Below are positions 45,530-54,712 of a stretch of 64,000 nt of DNA, piece by piece. The position numbers were made by a program, and so were the translations under genes. The stretch is from Acetobacter estunensis (lineage in GTDB: Bacteria; Pseudomonadota; Alphaproteobacteria; Acetobacterales; Acetobacteraceae): NCBI RefSeq assembly GCF_011516945.1, contig NZ_WOTH01000010.1:1-64000 (forward strand). Reading direction: 5' to 3'. Positions within the stretch are counted from its first letter, which is position 1, and each line of letters opens with the position of its first letter. Below the pieces are notes generated by a model that saw only the letters and a program-made list of their open reading frames with translations, had not been told where the DNA came from and made no database searches.

Positions 45530-47505
45530 TGTGCGGCCACCGTTCCAGCCAGAGGGGCGCGACGCGGTGCGCCCACACGCATCCGGCGATCCGACAGCGA
45601 CAACGCGCCGCCAAACGCCATGATCAGCGCCCCGAACCACATCCACGGGGCGAGCGGATTGTAGTGCAGCCGCAGCACATAGGTCGGGTCCGCATCCGTG
45701 CCGTGCTTGTCACCAATCACGCCATACAGATCCGACAGCCCGTTGGTGTGGATCGCCACATCCGTCGTCGTCTGGTTCTGTGCGTTGAAACTGCGCTTGG
45801 AAGGATGCATCACCGTCACCAGATGGCCATGCCGGCGGATTTCGATGGTGCCTTCCATGGCCATGTAATTCGGGCCGGGCGCCATCTTCACGCCTGTCAG
45901 TGTCCAGTCATACCCCGCCATGTGCTCGGTCTGCCCGACATGCACCTCCACAATCCGGTGCTGCGCCTGCGACATCGCCGCCAGCCCCAGCACCGTCACG
46001 CCCACGCCCGCATGAGCCATGGCCGTGCCGAACACCGCGCGCGGCAGGTTACGCGCCCGCTGGAAGCTCTGGGCCAGCGGCGCCTTGAACAGCGCGATCC
46101 GCCCCGCGATATCCGTCACGCTGGAGCCGATCACCCACACCGCCGCCGTTGCGCACAGGATGGGCAGCACGCCCGACAGACCGAAGAGCGACACGGCAAA
46201 CGCCACGAGTGTCGCCAGCGCCGCCGCCCACAGGCGTTTCATCACCGGCCAGAGCTGCGCACGCTTCCACGGCAGCATCGGGCCGAAGCCCATGAAAATG
46301 AACAGCGGAATGGCCAGCGGAATGGTCGCGGCGTCAAAGAACGGCTTGCCCACCGAGATCGTCTTGCCGAACAGCAGCGACATGAACGGCGGATACATCG
46401 TGCCCGTCAGCACCACCGCACACAGCGAGCACAGCAGCACGTTGTTGAGCACCAACGCCCCTTCGCGCGACACCGGCGCGAACAGGCCACCCGTCGTGAG
46501 CGACGGCGCGCGCCATGCGAACAGCACCAGCGAACCGCCGATCACCACGCCCAGCAGCGCCAGAATGAAGATGCCGCGCGCCGGATCCTGCGCGAAGGCG
46601 TGGACCGAATTCAGAATGCCCGAACGCACAAGGAACGTGCCCGAAAGCGAGAAGGAGAACGTGCCGATGGCCAGCAGCACGGTCCAGATCTTCAGCGCCT
46701 CACGCTTCTCCACCACGATAGCCGAGTGCATCAGCGCCGTACCGGACAGCCACGGGATGAGAGAGGCGTTTTCCACCGGATCCCAGAACCAGTAACCGCC
46801 CCAGCCCAGCACGTAGTAGGACCACCACGATCCCATCGCGATGCCCAGCGTGAGAAAGGACCACGCCGCCACCGCCCATGGCCGCACCCAGCGTCCCCAT
46901 GCCGCATCGACGCGCCCTTCGATCAGGGCGGCAATGGCAAAGGCAAACGGCACGGCAAAGCCGACATAACCCGTGTAGAGAACCGGCGGATGGAAGGCGA
47001 GGCCGGGGTCCTGCAACAGCGGGTTCATGCCCTGCCCGTCCAGAGGGGCGGGCCAGACACGGTCGAACGGGTCCGAGGTGGTGAGACAGAACAGTTCGAA
47101 ACCCGCGGCCACACCGCCCAGCACCGCAATCACCCGCGCCCGCAGGGCGGACGGCAGATTGCGCCCGAATCCGGCGACGGCGGCGCCGCAGATCCCCAGA
47201 ATGAGCGCCCAGAGCAGGATGGAGCCTTCGTGGTTCCCCCATACGCCCGTGATCTTGTAGAGCAGCGGCTTGGAGACCGCGCTGTTCTCCACAATATTGG
47301 CGACCGAGAAATCATCCGTCACCGCCGCGTTCACCAGACAGGCGAACGCCGCCACCAGCGCCAGCAACTGCCCGACGGCAAGGCCGGGTGCGAGCGCCAT
47401 CAGGCGGCGGTCGCGCTTCCGCGCCCCACGAAGCGGCAGGATGGCCTGCGCCAGAGCAAACACGCAGGCCAGCGCCAGCGCAAAACGACCCAGTTCGGGA
47501 CTCAT
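45526..47505 (-). CDS. ccmF: Heme lyase CcmF
   Basis: 659 residues, many membrane segments. The haem-handling WWD segment is WGGYWFWDPVENASLIPW, with conserved WGNHEGSILLW upstream and a large periplasmic loop near the C-terminus (VHVGQTEHMAGYDW). CcmF with CcmH and CcmI attaches haem to cytochrome c. It follows ccmE after 55 bases. Confidence 0.96.
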   Translation of the reverse strand: MSPELGRFALALACVFALAQAILPLRGARKRDRRLMALAPGLAVGQLLALVAAFACLVNAAVTDDFSVANIVENSAVSKPLLYKITGVWGNHEGSILLWALILGICGAAVAGFGRNLPSALRARVIAVLGGVAAGFELFCLTTSDPFDRVWPAPLDGQGMNPLLQDPGLAFHPPVLYTGYVGFAVPFAFAIAALIEGRVDAAWGRWVRPWAVAAWSFLTLGIAMGSWWSYYVLGWGGYWFWDPVENASLIPWLSGTALMHSAIVVEKREALKIWTVLLAIGTFSFSLSGTFLVRSGILNSVHAFAQDPARGIFILALLGVVIGGSLVLFAWRAPSLTTGGLFAPVSREGALVLNNVLLCSLCAVVLTGTMYPPFMSLLFGKTISVGKPFFDAATIPLAIPLFIFMGFGPMLPWKRAQLWPVMKRLWAAALATLVAFAVSLFGLSGVLPILCATAAVWVIGSSVTDIAGRIALFKAPLAQSFQRARNLPRAVFGTAMAHAGVGVTVLGLAAMSQAQHRIVEVHVGQTEHMAGYDWTLTGVKMAPGPNYMAMEGTIEIRRHGHLVTVMHPSKRSFNAQNQTTTDVAIHTNGLSDLYGVIGDKHGTDADPTYVLRLHYNPLAPWMWFGALIMAFGGALSLSDRRMRVGAPRRAPLAGTVAAQ

Positions 47506-47560
47506 ACAGCTTCACTCCAGCCCGAACGGCACCACATCGTCACAACCAACACATTCGCCC

Positions 47561-48079
47561 TCACCGCGTCTGTCCCGCGGCCTTGGAATCCTTGGATGTC
47601 ATGGCGTTCCAGCTTGCGGCATTGGGTGGCGGCCCGAATTTCGGATCCCATTTGCCGGATTTCTGCAACGCTTCCGCCACTTCCTTGGGCATGTAGGTCT
47701 CATCGTGCTTGGCCAGCACCTCGGACGCGGTGAACGTGCCGTCAGGAGCCATGGAACCCACAGCCACCACACTCTGCCCCTCTCGGAACAGGTCGGGCAG
47801 GATGCCTTCGAAGCGTACGGTCACGGCGGCCTGACCGTCCGTGACGTCAAAGATGTTCACCGGCGTCTCGCCATGGCGCTCACGGCGCACGGAGCCTGCC
47901 ACAACCATGCCGCCCAGCCGCACCGTGCGGTCAGTGGCAGGCGGCTGCGCCTTGACCTGCGAGGGCGCCATGAAAAGCTGGATGTTGGACGAAAACGCCG
48001 AGAGCGTGAGCGCGGCGGCCGAGCCGAGGCCCACCACGCAGGCGATCACCAGCCACAGGCGACGGGTCTTGCGTTTCAT
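47561..48079 (-). CDS. ccmE: Periplasmic heme chaperone CcmE
   Basis: 172 residues. One N-terminal membrane anchor and an OB-fold domain. The covalent haem-binding His is in VLAKHDETYMPKEV, with the supporting Tyr. It hands haem to CcmF. It overlaps ccmD by four bases. Confidence 0.94.
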   Translation of the reverse strand: MKRKTRRLWLVIACVVGLGSAAALTLSAFSSNIQLFMAPSQVKAQPPATDRTVRLGGMVVAGSVRRERHGETPVNIFDVTDGQAAVTVRFEGILPDLFREGQSVVAVGSMAPDGTFTASEVLAKHDETYMPKEVAEALQKSGKWDPKFGPPPNAASWNAMTSKDSKAAGQTR

Positions 48080-48246
48080 GCCGAACCTCCGGCCTGTCCG
48101 CGCCGGGGCGTTCCACCGCGCGCGGCCTCAAGCGACGCCAACCGCGCCCGATCCCGTCGCAGACGCAACGCGGCACCGATGGAGAGAACAAGCGCCACGC
48201 CCAGTGCTAAGCCATAGGACGCCAGAATGTAGGGAAGATGCGTCAT
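48076..48246 (-). CDS. ccmD: Heme exporter accessory protein CcmD
   Basis: 56 residues. One membrane segment (YGLALGVALVLSIGAAL), then a basic cytoplasmic tail with the RRDRARLASLE helix usual in CcmD. It releases haem-loaded CcmE from CcmABC. ATGA overlaps join it to ccmC and ccmE on both sides. Confidence 0.88.
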   Translation of the reverse strand: MTHLPYILASYGLALGVALVLSIGAALRLRRDRARLASLEAARGGTPRRGQAGGSA

Positions 48247-49046
48247 GCCGCCTGCTCCGTTGCCGCGTCCCGCGCACGACGCGGGCTGGACAGCAGCGCA
48301 CGTATGCGACTCTCCATCACCCCTGCCCGCAGACGCGCCACCACGATGGCGGCAAAACCGAGCGTGAAGCCAAGGGTGGAGATGGCCAGCGGCCAGAGCA
48401 TGGAGTGTGACATGGTGGGCGCACCGGTCAGTGTGATGCTGTCGGGCTGATGAAGTGTGTTCCACCACTGCACGCTGAACTTGATGATCGGCAGATCCAC
48501 GCCCCCTGCCAGCGCAAGAATGGCGGCCGCCCTGTAGCCACGCTGCGGATCGTCGAAGGCACGGATCAGCGCGATGTGCCCGAGATAGAGAAAGAACAGC
48601 ACCAGCACAGAGGTCAGGCGCGCGTCCCACACCCACCATGTGCCCCACATCGGCTTGCCCCACAGGGAACCAGTCGCCAGACACACTGCCGTCACGCACG
48701 CACCCACCGGCCCGATCTCGACCGCCGCCAGATCGGCCAGCGGATGCCGCCACACCAGCGAGAGCACCGAACAGACCACCAGCGCGAAATAGCCCGAGGA
48801 CGCCAGCCACGCGCAGGGCACATGCACATACATGATGCGCACCGAATCCCCCTGCTGCCAGTCAGCCGGGGAGAAGAACAGCCCCCAGCCCAGCCCAACG
48901 AGCGTCAGCACCAGCGCGGGCCATGTCAGCCACGGCTGCATCCGATCCCCCAGACGCAGGAAGCGACCGGGGTTGGCATAGCGATGAAACAGGGCTCCGG
49001 CCCGTCCGGTGAGTGTCGGCGTCGCGCTCAAATTCCGTCCGTTCAT
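48243..49046 (-). CDS. ccmC: Heme exporter protein CcmC
   Basis: 267 residues, six membrane segments. The haem-binding WWD segment is WGTWWVWDARLTS near residue 140, and PIIKFSVQWWNTLHQP the second conserved block. It is the first gene of the ccm cluster; ccmA and ccmB are not in the window. The N-terminal 35 residues are an extension common in alphaproteobacteria. Confidence 0.95.
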   Translation of the reverse strand: MNGRNLSATPTLTGRAGALFHRYANPGRFLRLGDRMQPWLTWPALVLTLVGLGWGLFFSPADWQQGDSVRIMYVHVPCAWLASSGYFALVVCSVLSLVWRHPLADLAAVEIGPVGACVTAVCLATGSLWGKPMWGTWWVWDARLTSVLVLFFLYLGHIALIRAFDDPQRGYRAAAILALAGGVDLPIIKFSVQWWNTLHQPDSITLTGAPTMSHSMLWPLAISTLGFTLGFAAIVVARLRAGVMESRIRALLSSPRRARDAATEQAA

Positions 49047-49238
49047 GTCGGGGCGTCCGCAAGGAATAGCCCGAAGGATTGATCGCCCCTTATGGCGCAG
49101 CGTCCGCGCGCGCGAAAGACGGCCACAAAACCGGGCAGGGGTCGTGCGAGCGCTCCTCCTACACTATCATCGCGTCCCTGACACGGCCCGCCCCCTGCAT
49201 GGGCGGCCCTCCTTCTGGTCAACGCGGAGCCCTCTTTC

Positions 49239-49532
49239 ATGCTGTTCGCCATCATCTGCACCGACAAACCCGGCTGTTTCGAAACCCGCTCGGCCACCCG
49301 TCCGGACCATCTGGCCTATCTCAAATCCCATGCGGAGCGCATCCAGTTCGCTGGCCCCATGATGGGACCGGACGGCAAGCCATCGGGCAGCATCGTCATG
49401 CTGGAAGCGGACGATCTCGCCACCGCCCGGGGTTTCGCCGCCGCCGATCCTTACGCCAAGGTGGACCTGTTCGAGAGTGTGATCGTCCGCCCGCTGCGCA
49501 CGGTGTTCCGCGATGGAGCGCTCGCGGAATGA
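49239..49532 (+). CDS. YciI family protein
   Basis: 97 residues with the YciI fold: FAIICTDKPG, HLAYLKSHAERIQFAGPM, and DDLATARGFAAADPYAKVDLF with the conserved catalytic-like Asp. Function unknown; distant relatives are dehydrogenase-like or ferredoxin-like dimers. ATGA overlap joins it to the EVE gene. Confidence 0.9.
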   Translation: MLFAIICTDKPGCFETRSATRPDHLAYLKSHAERIQFAGPMMGPDGKPSGSIVMLEADDLATARGFAAADPYAKVDLFESVIVRPLRTVFRDGALAE

Positions 49533-49963
49533 CCACCGCGCCGCGTGGCTACTGGCTCATCAAGTCCGAGCTGGACGCCTTTTCATGGGATGAGCAGGTC
49601 ACGAACGACGTGGAGCCTTGGACCGGGGTGCGCAACCATCAGGCCAAAAAGAATCTCGCGGCCATGAAGAAGGGCGACCGCGCTTTCTTCTACCACTCCA
49701 ATGTGGGCCGCGAGATCGTGGGTGTGGTGGAAGTCGCGCGGGAAGCCTATCCCGATCCCACCGCCGAATCCGGCGCATGGGTGTGCGTGGATGTCAAAAC
49801 CGTCGCCCCCATGCCTCGGCCGATAACACTGGCGGAAATCAAGGCCACTCCTGCGCTCACGGACCTCGCTCTGGTGCGGCAGTCACGCCTGTCCGTCGTG
49901 CCGGTCTCCCCTGAACACTGGACCATTCTGTGCGACATGGGTGGCTGGGGCGGATGCGACTGA
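49529..49963 (+). CDS. EVE domain-containing protein
   Basis: 144 residues, almost entirely one EVE (PUA-like) domain: GYWLIKSELDAFSWDEQ, TGVRNHQAKKNLAAMKKGD, and the aromatic-cage segment FFYHSNVGREIVGVVEV. The domain can bind modified bases in nucleic acids. Coupled to yciI by an ATGA overlap. The stop is directly followed by a 138-base repeat-like segment. Confidence 0.92.
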   Translation: MTTAPRGYWLIKSELDAFSWDEQVTNDVEPWTGVRNHQAKKNLAAMKKGDRAFFYHSNVGREIVGVVEVAREAYPDPTAESGAWVCVDVKTVAPMPRPITLAEIKATPALTDLALVRQSRLSVVPVSPEHWTILCDMGGWGGCD

Positions 49964-50100
49964 TACCAGCATTCTCGGAAACTGGGGTTTGTCTCGCCTC
50001 GGCAGAAATCACAGACTCCCGGCTTCCCAAGGTCACGGTCTTTGGTGGGGTGGCTCCATTTAGCTGCCGCCGAAAAGGTCAATCGTAAGGGCGTTGGTAT
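49963..50100. repeat. Candidate MITE or decayed insertion-sequence end
   Basis: A 138-base non-coding segment starts with ATACCA (49963-49968) and ends with TGGTAT (50095-50100), a perfect 6-base inverted terminal match of a kind seen in AAB insertion sequences. It abuts the EVE stop and lies close to the end of the opposite KirBac gene. Internal sequence does not encode a transposase; a flanking target duplication could not be settled. Confidence 0.35.
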
Positions 50101-50108
50101 AGCCGCCG

Positions 50109-51173
50109 TCAGCCGACCGGGGCATCCTCCTCCGCGTGCTTGCGTTCCTCGGTATCGTGGAAGCGGGAATAATCCACGGCAATGCCGCCGTTGGGCCGCG
50201 TATGCACGATGTCCACGAAGCGATGGTTCCACAGAACACGATCGAACGCATAGGCCGTCCGGGCAAACACGGTCTGCCCCATGGCCTCGTCCGTGCCGGT
50301 CACCGTCACCACGATCTCGGCCTCTTCCGAATCCAGTTCCTTGAGTGAGTGCTGGTGCAACGGACTTGTCTCGGTGATGACATGCGCCAGCACAAAGGCA
50401 AAACGCAGCACCGGCACATGCGCCTGCACCAGAAGCAGCGGCTCGAACTGACGCTCCAGATGACCATCCGCCGTGACCGTCAGGCGGGATAGCGCCACCT
50501 CCACATCCAGCGACAGGATCACGCTGCGGCGACAGTTGGCCAGCCGGATGCACAGCGCGGACACGCCATTCTCGTCCGAGATCACCGCCTGATTGCTGAA
50601 CATGATCCGCGCCTTGGGGCGAGCGATACGGGCGAACACGGCTCCCGTGGCCAGCGCGTTGATCATCATGCCCAGCAGCGCCTCGACCGAGACGACGGAA
50701 TTGGTCCATGTCCCGGTGGGCGACCACACGCCATATCCGATGGTGGAGAGCGTCTGCACGCTGAAGAAGAACAGATCCGCCAGATCGGGCGCGTGCGGAC
50801 CGCTCACCTCACCCGGCGCGATGGCATAAAGCAGAGCGAAGGCAAGATTGATGAGCACATAGGCCAGAAAGGCCCAACCCACGAAAGCACCCCAGCTTGC
50901 GGTCAGGGCGTGATGATAAAGGTCCGACCACATGGCGTCATGCACGCCCACGCGCACCACATCGTCATGTGTCTTGTCTTCCAGTGCGTGCGCACGGAAA
51001 CGCCGGACCGCCTCCCGCGTGGTGATCCGCTTCGCGTCCCCTTGATCCTTCCCGCCAGTCTCGCGGGCCGCCTTCGGAGCGGCCACCGCTTCATCGGGAA
51101 CTCCCTTCTCTCCCCATGTCCGCCCCTCGGAGGAGGTGTCGTGCGCATTCAGACGCCGCCAGATCTTCTTCAC
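50109..51173 (-). CDS. Inward-rectifier potassium channel (KirBac)
   Basis: 354 residues. Two membrane segments (WGAFVGWAFLAYVLINLAF and SVVSVEALLGMMINALATGA) surround a pore loop with selectivity filter TIGYG (144-148). The cytoplasmic C-terminal immunoglobulin-like domain starts at RIARPKARIMFSNQAVI. These are prokaryotic K+ channels gated by lipids or ions. The hydrophilic N-terminal 60 residues before the slide helix exceed those of KirBac1.1 and are charged. The gene stands alone. Confidence 0.93.
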   Translation of the reverse strand: MKKIWRRLNAHDTSSEGRTWGEKGVPDEAVAAPKAARETGGKDQGDAKRITTREAVRRFRAHALEDKTHDDVVRVGVHDAMWSDLYHHALTASWGAFVGWAFLAYVLINLAFALLYAIAPGEVSGPHAPDLADLFFFSVQTLSTIGYGVWSPTGTWTNSVVSVEALLGMMINALATGAVFARIARPKARIMFSNQAVISDENGVSALCIRLANCRRSVILSLDVEVALSRLTVTADGHLERQFEPLLLVQAHVPVLRFAFVLAHVITETSPLHQHSLKELDSEEAEIVVTVTGTDEAMGQTVFARTAYAFDRVLWNHRFVDIVHTRPNGGIAVDYSRFHDTEERKHAEEDAPVG

Positions 51174-51352
51174 CGTTGCCTCTTACTTTCTTCGATGAAC
51201 GAGCCGGGCCATCGAACCACCCCTTTCCCTCACCGATAAGCCGCCCCCATCGTCCTGACCATGGGAGGCCCACGCATGGAACCCCCGCATTCCATGCCGT
51301 GACACATGCGCGTTATCGTCGCGTCTCCAGCCTCAGCCGAAAGAGACCGCCC

Positions 51353-52690
51353 GTGAAGTCTGCTGCCCCTACCGCCCTGCGCGGACGCATCGTCACTTTC
51401 CGCGCCGATCCTTTCGCAACCGATCCCTCCTCCGCTCTGTTGATCGAAGAGGACGGCCTTATCCTGATGGAAAACGGCCAGATCAACGCCGTGGGGTCCT
51501 ACGACCGACTCCGCCATCGGCTTTCTCCCGACACGACACTCGTGTCTTACGGCAAGGCACTGATTTCGGCGGGCTTCATCGACACGCATGTGCACTACCC
51601 CCAGCTTCCCGTCATCGCGTCATGGGGCGAGCAGCTACCACAATGGCTGGAGCGCTATGTCTTTCCCGCCGAGGCCGCCTTTGCAGACCCGCAGCTTGCC
51701 CGTGACGTAGCCCGGCGCTTCCTGCGTGAACTCATGCGCGCAGGCACCACCACAGCCTGCGCGTACTGCACGGTGCATCCCCAGTCGGTTGACGCATTCT
51801 TTACCGAATCCGAGCGTCTAGGCACCCGCATGATCGCCGGCAAGGTGCTGATGGATCGCAACGCACCTGCCGAGTTGCGCGACACAGCTGCCAGCGGCCA
51901 TGCTGAGTCGAGCGCCCTGATCGCCCGCTGGCACGGTCGAGGCCGTCAGCTTTATGCCGTCACACCCCGCTTTGCCATCACCAGCACACCAGAACAGCTC
52001 GAAGCGGCGGGCGATCTCCTGCGCACGCATGACGGCGTGTATCTGCAAACGCATCTGGCGGAGAACATGGAGGAAATCGCCACCGTGCGCCGCCTTTTCC
52101 CCGAACGCAGCTCCTATCTGGATGTCTATGACCACGCCGGACTGCTCGGCCCGCGCTCGGTGTTCGGCCATGCCATTCACATGACGGAGACCGATTTCTG
52201 CCGCTGTCACGAGACGGACTCTGCCCTTGCCCATTGCCCCACATCCAATCTGTTCCTCGGCAGTGGGTTGTTTCGGGTGTTTGACGCGCTCGATCGCCGT
52301 CGCCCGGTGCGTGTGGGGCTGGGCACGGACATTGGCGCCGGCACCTCGCTTTCGCATCTCCGCACCATGGGCGAAGCCTACAAGGTCGCGCAGTTGACGG
52401 GGCGAAGCCTGCATCCGGCGCAGGCGCTCTGGCTCGCGACAGCCGGGGCCGCCCGCTCGCTGTCACTGGACACGCAGATCGGCACGATTGCGCCCGGAAT
52501 GGAAGCCGATCTGTGCGTGCTCGATCCCTGCGCCACGCCCCTCCTGCGCTACCGCACGGAGCGTTGCGCAAGCATTGAGGAATTGCTCTTCGTATTGATG
52601 ACATTGGGGGATGAGCGTTGCGTGAAAGCCACATGGGTGGCGGGTCGCCTCATTCATGAAAATGCTGGCGACACAAGCTCCGAACGGTGA
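51353..52690 (+). CDS. guaD: Guanine deaminase
   Basis: 445 residues from a GTG. Amidohydrolase that converts guanine to xanthine. Zinc ligands are in DTHVHYPQ, YLQTHLAEN, HAIHM and GLGTDIGAGTS; the hallmark GuaD segment ASWGEQLPQWLERYVFP is present. The TAA-to-GTG start was chosen because upstream sequence has no family match. No purine transporter is adjacent; it may serve purine salvage. Confidence 0.92.
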   Translation: MKSAAPTALRGRIVTFRADPFATDPSSALLIEEDGLILMENGQINAVGSYDRLRHRLSPDTTLVSYGKALISAGFIDTHVHYPQLPVIASWGEQLPQWLERYVFPAEAAFADPQLARDVARRFLRELMRAGTTTACAYCTVHPQSVDAFFTESERLGTRMIAGKVLMDRNAPAELRDTAASGHAESSALIARWHGRGRQLYAVTPRFAITSTPEQLEAAGDLLRTHDGVYLQTHLAENMEEIATVRRLFPERSSYLDVYDHAGLLGPRSVFGHAIHMTETDFCRCHETDSALAHCPTSNLFLGSGLFRVFDALDRRRPVRVGLGTDIGAGTSLSHLRTMGEAYKVAQLTGRSLHPAQALWLATAGAARSLSLDTQIGTIAPGMEADLCVLDPCATPLLRYRTERCASIEELLFVLMTLGDERCVKATWVAGRLIHENAGDTSSER

Positions 52691-52729
52691 TGGCGCACGT
52701 TTTTCCACACCCCATGCACAAAAGACACA

Positions 52730-52758
52730 CTGCAACAGAACTGCAATATTAATGTCAC
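52730..52758 (+). promoter_or_regulatory. Pho-box-like direct repeats upstream of the porin gene
   Basis: Three seven-base repeats with an exact 11-base period, CTGCAAC, CTGCAAT and ATGTCAC, lie 72-100 bases before the porin start. The pattern and spacing match PhoB sites (CTGTCAT repeats with 4-base gaps), although each repeat differs from the consensus at one or more bases. The porin family is phosphate-related, which supports the reading. Confidence 0.5.
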
Positions 52759-52830
52759 CGAGCCTTCACCCCGTTACGCGAGGAGAAAGATTACCACCCG
52801 GTCATCCCACTGCGCCGGATAGCGAGAGAG

Positions 52831-54489
52831 ATGACCCTGTCCCCCCGTTCTGTTCTGCTTGCCCTGACCATGCTGAGCGGCGCCTCAGCCGTCATGGTTC
52901 ACCCCGCCAACGCTACAACGTCCGACAGCGCGGAAGTTGCAGCCCTTCGTCGTGAAATGGCCGAGATGCGCCGCGAGATGTCGGTGATGCGCTCCGAACT
53001 GCGCACGCAGGCACCCTCAGCGGCCAAGGCCGCTCATGGGCGCCATGTCGCGGCCAGGCACACGGCCCCCAACTACAACAGCGCGCCTGAGCAAGGCATT
53101 GCCTTCAATCAGCCTGCCAAGGTTTCCTACCACGCCTCTGGCGATGGTCGTCCCGTATCGGATCGCGGCATCGTCAGTTCGTGGGAAGACTTCAAACGTG
53201 CGTCCGCCGACACTGAAGTGGTGCAGGTCGGCGGCATGAAGATCGGCTTCCCCGGCGGTCGCCCGACCATCCAGTCCGAAGACGGCAAATACGCTTTCTC
53301 CATCGGTCTGGCCTTCCATGAAGACTTCGGTGGCTTCATGGGCGTGAGCGGTGCCGGCACTCAGGCTAAATCCAGCCAGAAGTTCAACTCCTTCACCTCC
53401 AACGCCCGTCGTCTGCGTGTGCCGATGACCTTCCGCTACAAAGACTGGGTGGCCAACGTCACACCAGACTTCGGTGCGGGCAACAACGACGGCACCGTTG
53501 GCCTCTATGAAGGCAACCTGAACTACGCCGGACTGCGCAACACCATCCTGACCGTCGGTTACTTCCAGCCGCGTGTGACGGAAGAAGACGCCGAGAGCTC
53601 CAACGACTTCGAAATGATGGAGCGTCCGGGCATCACCGACATGGTGCGTAGCATCGCAGCCGGTGACGCCCGCTTCTCAATCGGCGGCATGCATTACGAA
53701 AAGCGCTGGTGGGTGGGTGCCTACTTCACCGGTCAACAGTTCGGCGGTCGTAACGCCAGCGGTTACTATGGCGGCGACGGCAACATCAATGACAGCCAGA
53801 CGGGCGGCCTCGTCCGCGCGGCCGGTCGTCCGGTGGCCACCAAGGACTGGGATGTTCACCTGGGCATTTCCGCCATTTCGGCTTTCAAGCCAAGCAATGG
53901 CACCCATGGTCGTTCGTTCAGCCTGAGCCAGCGCCCCGAGGTCAATCTCGGGGAATCCAGCATGCTCAGCACCGGCACCATCACGAATGTGGCCCAGGTC
54001 TGGGCGGCGGGTCCTGAGTTCGCAATGCGCTGGAAGCGGTTCGTGCTCAAAGGTGAGTACTATCATGTCGGCGTGACACGCGGTCATGAGACGCTGGGCG
54101 GGCAGGCCATGCACTCGCTCAACTTCGACGGCTGGTATGTCGCGGCCAACTACACGCTCTTCGGCAAGGCCCGCGCCTACAACATCAAGGAAGGCGCCTT
54201 CGCCGCTCCGGGTGTTCCGGAATCGCAGGAGTTCAACCCGGCTCATGGAACATGGGGCGCGCTGGAAATCTCCGGTCGCTACAGCGAAGCGGACCTCAAC
54301 AGCCGCGTCAACTCGGCCGATGGTATCCGTGGTGGACGCCAGCAGGTCTGGTCGGGTGGCCTGAACTGGTACCCCAACCGCCACTTCCGTGTGATGGTCG
54401 ATTTCAACCACTTCACCGACGCCCACACGTCTCTGACCATCGCGCGCCACGGCAACTCGCTTGCCGCCCGCGTGCAGGCCGCTTTCTGA
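52831..54489 (+). CDS. OprO/OprP-type outer membrane porin
   Basis: 552 residues. A signal peptide of about 28 residues, then a short coiled coil rich in Arg/Met (ALRREMAEMRREM), a linker, and a 16-strand-like barrel ending in Phe (ARVQAAF). KYAFSIGLAFHEDFGG and YFQPRVTEEDAESSNDFEMMERP correspond to the OprO/OprP segments. OprP carries phosphate; OprO prefers polyphosphate. Candidate Pho boxes precede it and a strong terminator follows. It could also serve another anion. Confidence 0.83.
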   Translation: MTLSPRSVLLALTMLSGASAVMVHPANATTSDSAEVAALRREMAEMRREMSVMRSELRTQAPSAAKAAHGRHVAARHTAPNYNSAPEQGIAFNQPAKVSYHASGDGRPVSDRGIVSSWEDFKRASADTEVVQVGGMKIGFPGGRPTIQSEDGKYAFSIGLAFHEDFGGFMGVSGAGTQAKSSQKFNSFTSNARRLRVPMTFRYKDWVANVTPDFGAGNNDGTVGLYEGNLNYAGLRNTILTVGYFQPRVTEEDAESSNDFEMMERPGITDMVRSIAAGDARFSIGGMHYEKRWWVGAYFTGQQFGGRNASGYYGGDGNINDSQTGGLVRAAGRPVATKDWDVHLGISAISAFKPSNGTHGRSFSLSQRPEVNLGESSMLSTGTITNVAQVWAAGPEFAMRWKRFVLKGEYYHVGVTRGHETLGGQAMHSLNFDGWYVAANYTLFGKARAYNIKEGAFAAPGVPESQEFNPAHGTWGALEISGRYSEADLNSRVNSADGIRGGRQQVWSGGLNWYPNRHFRVMVDFNHFTDAHTSLTIARHGNSLAARVQAAF

Positions 54490-54517
54490 AGACACGTCAA
54501 ACTGTCGGCAGAGTGCC

Positions 54518-54550
54518 AAAGGGTGGGAGCTTTAGGCTCCCACCCTTTTT
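54518..54550 (+). terminator. Rho-independent terminator after the porin gene
   Basis: A 13-bp stem (54518-54530 with 54536-54548) with a 5-base loop is followed by T residues, 28 bases after the porin stop. This closes the porin transcription unit before the Rieske gene. Confidence 0.88.
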
Positions 54551-54712
54551 CCTTTTGTAAAAACAGTTCTGAATTGATGACGATTTTTCAAATGTCACGA
54601 AGCATTACAATTTCGCTCGAAACTTAAATTCCGCCCAAAAACCTCTTTGCGCTTACATTTCATTTATCCCACTGCGGCATCCGAAACCATTCTCGGGAGA
54701 CGCATTCCGCCC

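Noticed and set aside
45529-47733. A 734-codon plus-strand frame opposite ccmF and ccmG
   Set aside because: Arg/His/Gln-rich translation with no motif; ccmF and ccmG on the other strand are certain.
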